From Streptomyces cellulosae (lineage in GTDB: Bacteria; Actinomycetota; Actinomycetes; Streptomycetales; Streptomycetaceae): a stretch of 64,000 nt of DNA. Below, one piece after another: positions 60,097-64,000 of this stretch. The stretch covers positions 199,598-263,597 of the forward strand of contig BNBH01000010.1 in assembly GCA_014655195.1 (NCBI GenBank). Direction: 5' to 3'. Below the pieces are notes generated by a model, which saw only the letters and a list, made by a program, of their open reading frames with translations, searched no databases and had not been told where the DNA came from. The position numbers were made by a program, and so were the translations under genes. Within the stretch, counting starts at the first letter, position 1. The number at the start of each line of letters is the position of its first letter.

Positions 60097-61161
60097 ATGA
60101 CGGTGAACCGGGTCGGCATGGTGGTGCACGGCGGACACCGCGAGGCGGTGGCGGCCGCCGACACCGTCCGCGCATGGTGCGCGGAGCACGGCATCGCCTG
60201 CAAGGACGTCGACGTGTGGGACGACGGCGACCGGCACAGCGCCCGCCAGGAGGTGGCCGCCGCAGGCGACCCGGACCTGGTCGTCACCCTGGGAGGCGAC
60301 GGCACGTTCCTGCGCGGCGCCCGGCTGGCCGCGGCCGCGGACGCCCTGGTCCTCGGCGTCGACCTCGGCCGGGTGGGCTTCCTGACCGAGGTGCCCATGA
60401 CCGAGGTGCGCTCCGCACTGGACGCGGTGTACGAGGGCCGCCTCGACGTCGAGGAGCGGATGCTGCTGACGATGCGCGCCTCCCGCCGCCTGGAGGTCCC
60501 CTCGGACATCGAGGCGCTCATGCGGTACGGACGAGGCCCGCTGCTGCCGCCGACCAGCGTGCGGCCCGACTGCGAGTCGGGCGGCGAGTGGGGCATCCCG
60601 CTGGACGTGGCCGCCCTCAACGACGTGGTCCTGGAGAAGCTCGCCCGGGACCGGCAGATCTCCGTCGGCGTCTACATCTCCGGCCGGCTGCTCGCCTCGT
60701 ACTCCGCCGACGCGCTGCTCGTCGCGACCCCGACCGGCTCGACGGCGTACAGCTTCGCCGCCGGCGGGTCGGTCGTGTCACCGCGCGCGGAGGTACTGGT
60801 GTTCACGCCGGTCGCGCCGCACATGACCTTCAACCGCTCGGTCGTGGCCGCGCCCGACGAACCCGTCGGACTGCGCATCCTGGAGCGGTCCGGGCGGGCG
60901 GCCGTCAGCGTCGACGGCCAGGTCCGCGGCGTCATCGGCCCGGGCGACTGGATCGGCGTGTACGCGTCCCCGCACAAGCTGCGCGCCGTACGCCTCGGTC
61001 CGATGGACTTCTACGGCCGGCTGCGTGAACGCATGAATCTGACCGACGCGCCGGCGGCGGTCGCCGACGGCACGCCCGCCCCGCTGTGGCCCGTGAGCAC
61101 CCCTCCGCCGGGCGACCTGGCCCACCTCGCCATGCCGGAGAGCCCGGTCACGCAGCCCTGA
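60097..61161 (+). CDS. nadK: NAD kinase
   Basis: ATP-NAD kinase, 354 aa, makes NADP in the cytoplasm. The catalytic and nucleotide-binding GGDGT motif is at residues 66-70 (VVTLGGDGTFLRGARLA); the NAD site includes ALNDVVLEK and TPTGSTAYSFAAGG. The C terminus has an extra proline-rich tail after the catalytic core, and an insert lies near residue 130-160 (SDIEALMRYGRGPLLPPTS), so it is longer than the usual bacterial enzyme of about 300 aa. Streptomyces often have a second NAD kinase; this may be it. ATG preceded by GGAGG. Confidence 0.92.
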   Translation: MTVNRVGMVVHGGHREAVAAADTVRAWCAEHGIACKDVDVWDDGDRHSARQEVAAAGDPDLVVTLGGDGTFLRGARLAAAADALVLGVDLGRVGFLTEVPMTEVRSALDAVYEGRLDVEERMLLTMRASRRLEVPSDIEALMRYGRGPLLPPTSVRPDCESGGEWGIPLDVAALNDVVLEKLARDRQISVGVYISGRLLASYSADALLVATPTGSTAYSFAAGGSVVSPRAEVLVFTPVAPHMTFNRSVVAAPDEPVGLRILERSGRAAVSVDGQVRGVIGPGDWIGVYASPHKLRAVRLGPMDFYGRLRERMNLTDAPAAVADGTPAPLWPVSTPPPGDLAHLAMPESPVTQP

Positions 61162-61174
61162 CGCGCCTCGCGTA

Positions 61175-61597
61175 TCAGTGGACGAGGGACTTGACGGTCG
61201 TCAGATCCTCACCGGTCAGTTCGGCGATCCGGTGCGCCGGAACCCCGGCCGCGACGGCACGGGCGAGCAGCGCCTCACGGCCCTCGGCGCAGGAGCGGTA
61301 GGCGAGCAGTTCCTCCTCCATCTTCGCGACGTCGTAGGGGGCGTTGAGCTGCCGTACGCGGATCAGCTCCTCGTCCCCGAGGGGCACGGGCAGCCGCTCG
61401 GCGTCCTCCGGAACGGCGGAGGTCTCCTCGGGCGGCAGCAGCCGCAGCCCCGGCGAGGTCACGGTGACGCCCTGCGCCTCCAGCCACGCCCGCACGGCCG
61501 GCGTGTCCAGGAAGGACGCGTCCTCCACGGCGGCGAGCGGCACCCCCAGCGGCACGGCGGGGTCGTCGAACAGCACCAGATAGGCGTCGTCGGTCAT
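61175..61597 (-). CDS. Hypothetical protein, 140 aa
   Basis: Soluble protein, start MTDDAYLVLFDDPAVPLGVP, middle LRLLPPEETSAVPEDAERLP, and a C-terminal helical segment (LLARAVAAGVPAHRIAELTG, then EDLTTVKSLVH) that reads like a small HTH. The ATG has GGAGG upstream. It may bind DNA through the C-terminal motif, but the family is unknown to me. Convergent with NAD kinase, with a 13-bp gap. Confidence 0.72.
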   Translation of the reverse strand: MTDDAYLVLFDDPAVPLGVPLAAVEDASFLDTPAVRAWLEAQGVTVTSPGLRLLPPEETSAVPEDAERLPVPLGDEELIRVRQLNAPYDVAKMEEELLAYRSCAEGREALLARAVAAGVPAHRIAELTGEDLTTVKSLVH

Positions 61598-61821
61598 GGT
61601 CGGTACCTCCTGCAAGGGCGTGTGGTCCCACTCCGTGTGGTCCCGCTCCGGTGGACCTCCCTCTACCCCTGATCCGGCGGTCCACGACAAGGCGTCACCC
61701 CCCCGGAGCGAGGCCCGCGCGAACGGGTGTGGTCCATACGGCTTGCTGTTTCCGTGCCTGCTGATCGCCCGCGCCTGTGCGGAGGTTACGCGGTGGCGTA
61801 CCAATCGGCGGGGCCGGCCTC

Positions 61822-62192
61822 TCAGAATCCCGAGGCGGGGACGAAGCGCGACCACCACGGGGGCACGCCGTCAGGGCACGGCGGAGTGGCGGCGCCCTGC
61901 CAGAAGACCGAGACGGCACACCGGACGACCCCGAGGAGCGTCACCGCGAGGGCGAAGGTGCGGAGGAGTGGACGGCTTGCGGCCAGGGCGCCCACCGCGA
62001 ACCAGGCCGGCAGCAGGACCGTCCAGAGACCCGGGACGAACAGCCGTAGCAGGAAGCCGCTGTTGGCCGCGTTGTTCACTCCCACGTCGCAGGCGGCCCA
62101 CGACGGAGAAGCAGCGCAGTCGGTACCGCGAGAAGCAGAGCCGCCGCCGCTCCGACGCCCCCGTGGAAGACGCGGATGTATGCCCCTGTCAC
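61822..62192 (-). pseudogene. Small membrane protein, one-base frameshift
   Basis: The GTG at 62192 begins immediately after the TGA of the cupin gene and has GGAAGG six bases upstream. It encodes YIRVFHGGVGAAAALLLAVP and a hydrophobic segment ending LLLRRG. The frame then stops, but one base added within 62097-62099 restores AACDVGVNNAANSGFLLRLF and two more hydrophobic helices to 61822. As a whole it would be about 123 aa with three membrane segments. Sequencing error or real mutation cannot be separated here. Confidence 0.6.
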
Positions 62193-62570
62193 TCAACGCC
62201 TTCCGTTCCCGGTCACCTTGTAACCGGGAACGGAAGGCCAACGGACCGTCAGCACCACGGACTCCTCCTCCGCGAACCAGGAGTGATCGACACCCTTGCC
62301 CCACACGACGTAGTCACCCTGCTCGGCCAACAGGACGCTGCGACCGGGCAGTTCCACCCGGAAGCGTCCGCTGACGAGGACCAGAAGCGCGGTGCGCTCC
62401 TCACCCGTGACCCACCGGGCCCGCTCGTCACCCTTCGGGTGAACGCCCCACTTGATCTCCACGTCCTCGCTGTGACGGGGATCGGAGGTTTCCTTGAAAT
62501 GCCCCAGCAGCCACCCCCTGTCCAGCGCGGCATCCTTGCCGGCGTTGCCCACGTACACGCTGTCGGTCAT
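62193..62570 (-). CDS. Small cupin protein
   Basis: Single-domain cupin-type protein, 125 aa. The fold is seen in KWGVHPKGDERARWVTGEER, LLVLVSGRFRVELPGRSVLL and DYVVWGKGVDHSWFAEEESV, where G-D-Y-V and D-H-S-W mark the second cupin motif. The likely metal ligands are reduced, with one His in each motif. Its stop codon abuts the GTG of the membrane protein, so the two are coupled. Start ATG 62570, weak ribosome binding site. Function unknown. Confidence 0.82.
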   Translation of the reverse strand: MTDSVYVGNAGKDAALDRGWLLGHFKETSDPRHSEDVEIKWGVHPKGDERARWVTGEERTALLVLVSGRFRVELPGRSVLLAEQGDYVVWGKGVDHSWFAEEESVVLTVRWPSVPGYKVTGNGRR

Positions 62571-62633
62571 GGTGACGGACGGTAGCAGCCGCCCCGCCGC
62601 AGTGCCCTCAGCCCGGGCCTCTAGTCTGCTGGG

Positions 62634-63062
62634 GTGATCGACTATGACGAGTCCGGCGCCCTCGTGGTCCAGGTGGCCGAGGGTTTCCTGCTGTCGGAAC
62701 CGATCCGACCGTACGAAGGCGACCCGTCGCTCTACTTCCTCGTCCAGGCTCGCGGGCGCTGGGGGAGCGTCGGGACCACGGTGGAGACGTGGGACGGCGA
62801 CGGCCTCGACACCTTCCTCGCCTCACTTGCGGGAGACTTCCGTGGCTGGCAGGGAGCGCGCACGTGGCACTCGCTCTGCGACGACCTGACCCTCTCGGCG
62901 GAGCACCACTCCGGTGGCTATGTCCGACTGACGTGGGTGATCAGCGACGGGGCGCCCACGGAGGAATGGCGGTTCGAGACCAGCACATGGCACGAGGCAG
63001 GGGAGGACATGCGCACCCTGGCCGCGGACATCCGCGCGTTCATCGCGAGCGTCGCGGACTGA
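62634..63062 (+). CDS. DUF6228-like hypothetical protein
   Basis: Soluble protein of 142 aa. It starts with GTG, reads MIDYDESGALVVQVAEGFLL and later LASLAGDFRGWQGARTWHSL and TWHEAGEDMRTLAADIRAFI. The layout resembles the DUF6228 family of actinobacteria, function unknown. It is divergent from the cupin gene with a 63-bp gap. Confidence 0.78.
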   Translation: MIDYDESGALVVQVAEGFLLSEPIRPYEGDPSLYFLVQARGRWGSVGTTVETWDGDGLDTFLASLAGDFRGWQGARTWHSLCDDLTLSAEHHSGGYVRLTWVISDGAPTEEWRFETSTWHEAGEDMRTLAADIRAFIASVAD

Positions 63063-63157
63063 GCTCGGCCTGCGCCCGCCGTCCGCTCCGGCGGTGGATC
63101 GAACGAGTTCGGCGCGGGATTCCGTCTCCATCCGTGCGCACGGGGCCGCCCAGTTGA

Positions 63158-63601
63158 TCAGAGGGGCCGGCGAGGTGCCGCGAGTACGTCTGTGAGTACC
63201 TTCTCGAGCGTGACGCCGGCCAGTTGGTGTCTCAGGGTCTCCTCGATGTCCTGGTAGATGTCCCGCATCGCCGGCTGGATGCCGTGACCCACCACGCATC
63301 CCTGGTCCGGGGTGGTGCGGTGCATCGCGAACAGCGGGCCGGGTTCCACTGCCTCGTACACGTCGAGCAGGGTGATCGACCCCAGCTCGCGCGCCAGCGA
63401 CCAGCCCGCGCCCGCGCCTCGCCGGGACTCCACGAGCCCGGCCCTGCGCAGCTCGCCGAGCAGCCGCCTGATCACCACGGGGTTGGTGTTCACGCTGGCA
63501 GCGATCCCCTCGGAGGTGGCGACCTCGTGGCCCTGACGCTGGTAGAGACCGATCCAGGCCAGCGCGTGGGCGGCAATGGTCAGCCTGCTGTTGGCGCTCA
63601 T
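63158..63601 (-). CDS. Rrf2 family transcriptional regulator
   Basis: Rrf2-type winged HTH protein, 147 aa: LTIAAHALAWIGLYQRQGHE, HTH ATSEGIAASVNTNPVVIRRL, wing GLVESRRGAGAGWSLAREL. Only one Cys (DQGCVVGHG) is in the region where Fe-S members have three, so it is more like the YwnA/single-Cys group than NsrR. The ATG at 63601 has GGAGG just upstream. It is divergent from a truncated SnoaL-like gene, and the gap is full of repeated half-sites. Confidence 0.9.
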   Translation of the reverse strand: MSANSRLTIAAHALAWIGLYQRQGHEVATSEGIAASVNTNPVVIRRLLGELRRAGLVESRRGAGAGWSLARELGSITLLDVYEAVEPGPLFAMHRTTPDQGCVVGHGIQPAMRDIYQDIEETLRHQLAGVTLEKVLTDVLAAPRRPL

Positions 63602-63629
63602 GATGCCTCCTCCGGTCGCAATGCTCCAC

Positions 63630-63695
63630 GTTACGACAGCACAGTCGTAACAGTGAAGGTTGCGACAATCCGTTGTAACAATTACTGTTGCGACG
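63630..63695. promoter_or_regulatory. Cluster of Rrf2-type half-sites
   Basis: Perfect GTTACGAC-N6-GTCGTAAC (63630-63651), followed by CGTTGTAACA-N5-TGTTGCGACG (63671-63695; arms match at 8 of 10) with another TTGCGAC between. Probable tandem operator for the divergent pair. Confidence 0.7.
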
Positions 63696-63760
63696 GTTGA
63701 AGAGTTGATCAGTGGCAAGCGTGGACCGTGGGCGTGCCGCGAACTCGGAGGAGAGCAGGA

Positions 63761-63955
63761 ATGGAAAGTAACGAAAAGGTCATTCGTGAGGCTTACCGGC
63801 TCGCGGAAGGGGACATCCTCGACGGTGACGGTTTCCTGGCCTTGTTCACCGAGGACGGGTCGTTCAACGACATGTCGACCTCGCAGACTTTCCGCGGTGT
63901 CGGCGTACAAGCGAACGTGCACCACCTCGTACGGATGAAAGTGCACCATTCCTGA
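63761..63955 (+). pseudogene. Truncated SnoaL-like/NTF2-fold gene
   Basis: It starts at ATG 63761 behind GGAGGAG and reads NEKVIREAYRLAEGD, then FLALFTEDGSFNDMS and QTFRG, a normal SnoaL-type N terminus. After residue 47 the sequence becomes unlike the family and stops at 64 aa, about half the usual length. It may have been cut by a deletion or insertion near 63895. The Rrf2 operators lie in its promoter. Confidence 0.5.
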
Positions 63956-64000
63956 TGCGGTGACGGGGTGCCGGCCGTGAGTCTGCTGCTGTCGTTTCGG

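Noticed and set aside
1..64000. tRNA, rRNA, riboswitch, insertion sequence, prophage or attachment site
   Set aside because: None seen by eye. A tRNAscan/Infernal run and a transposase search would be decisive.

Overview
The window reads as chromosomal DNA of a Streptomyces or close actinobacterial relative. It has very high GC, many GTG starts with GGAGG-type ribosome binding sites, twin-arginine lipoproteins, a bxlR/bxlEFGA-type xylobiose cluster, zinc-free ribosomal protein paralogues, and the usual crowd of LacI, TetR, GntR, MerR and MmyB-like regulators. I see no rRNA or tRNA gene, CRISPR array, transposase, phage gene or antibiotic megasynthase.

Region 1 (1-16.4 kb) is a carbohydrate island. 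A GH2 glycosidase with a LamG domain (frameshifted here) lies at the left edge. A minus-strand ribose/YtfQ-class ABC importer follows (binding protein, double ATPase, two permeases), controlled by its own LacI regulator. A second, paralogous LacI regulator diverges from a second GH2 enzyme, followed by a Tat/lipoprotein binding protein and two MalF/MalG-type permeases. Related operator-like palindromes sit in front of both regulators and both transport units.

Region 2 (16.4-28.5 kb) is mixed: a DHA2 drug exporter with a TetR regulator, an MFS permease, pirin, a stand-alone HflX N-terminal-like protein, a LysE exporter, a MerR regulator with a dyad inside a 19-bp promoter spacer, a methyltransferase, and a GT-C membrane glycosyltransferase divergent from a response regulator/histidine kinase pair. 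The kinase carries a tail of about 140 residues of Pro-Asp/His/Asn repeats.

Region 3 (28.5-40.1 kb) looks like a xylan-oligosaccharide module: a LacI regulator (bxlR-like), a binding protein, two permeases and a GH3 beta-xylosidase (bxlEFGA-like), then a DinB protein, a FAH-family enzyme and an IlvD/Edd dehydratase resembling XylX and XylD of oxidative pentose metabolism, under a divergent GntR/FadR regulator. The likely flow is import of xylobiose or a related disaccharide, hydrolysis in the cytoplasm, and, if an aldose dehydrogenase exists elsewhere, dehydration of the sugar acid.

Region 4 (40.1-57.6 kb) holds an HD protein, a GlxA-type AraC regulator, a 64-bp tandem repeat that grew from the 3' end of a broken SnoaL-like gene, an alpha/beta hydrolase, a DUF998 protein, an MmyB-type regulator next to an aldo/keto reductase, an FAD oxidoreductase behind a perfect palindrome, a Nudix enzyme, a DMT transporter, two lipoproteins, a degraded stretch at 51.2-52.05 kb, a P1 peptidase, a methyltransferase, a ProP-like MFS transporter and an OLD-type TOPRIM protein.

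Region 5 (57.6-64 kb) holds a DJ-1/PfpI protein, zinc-independent L33, L31 type B and L36 followed by an NAD kinase, small hypotheticals, a cupin translationally coupled to a frameshifted membrane protein, and an Rrf2 regulator divergent from a truncated SnoaL-like gene at the right edge. Long open frames antisense to these genes are high-GC shadows and were left out.
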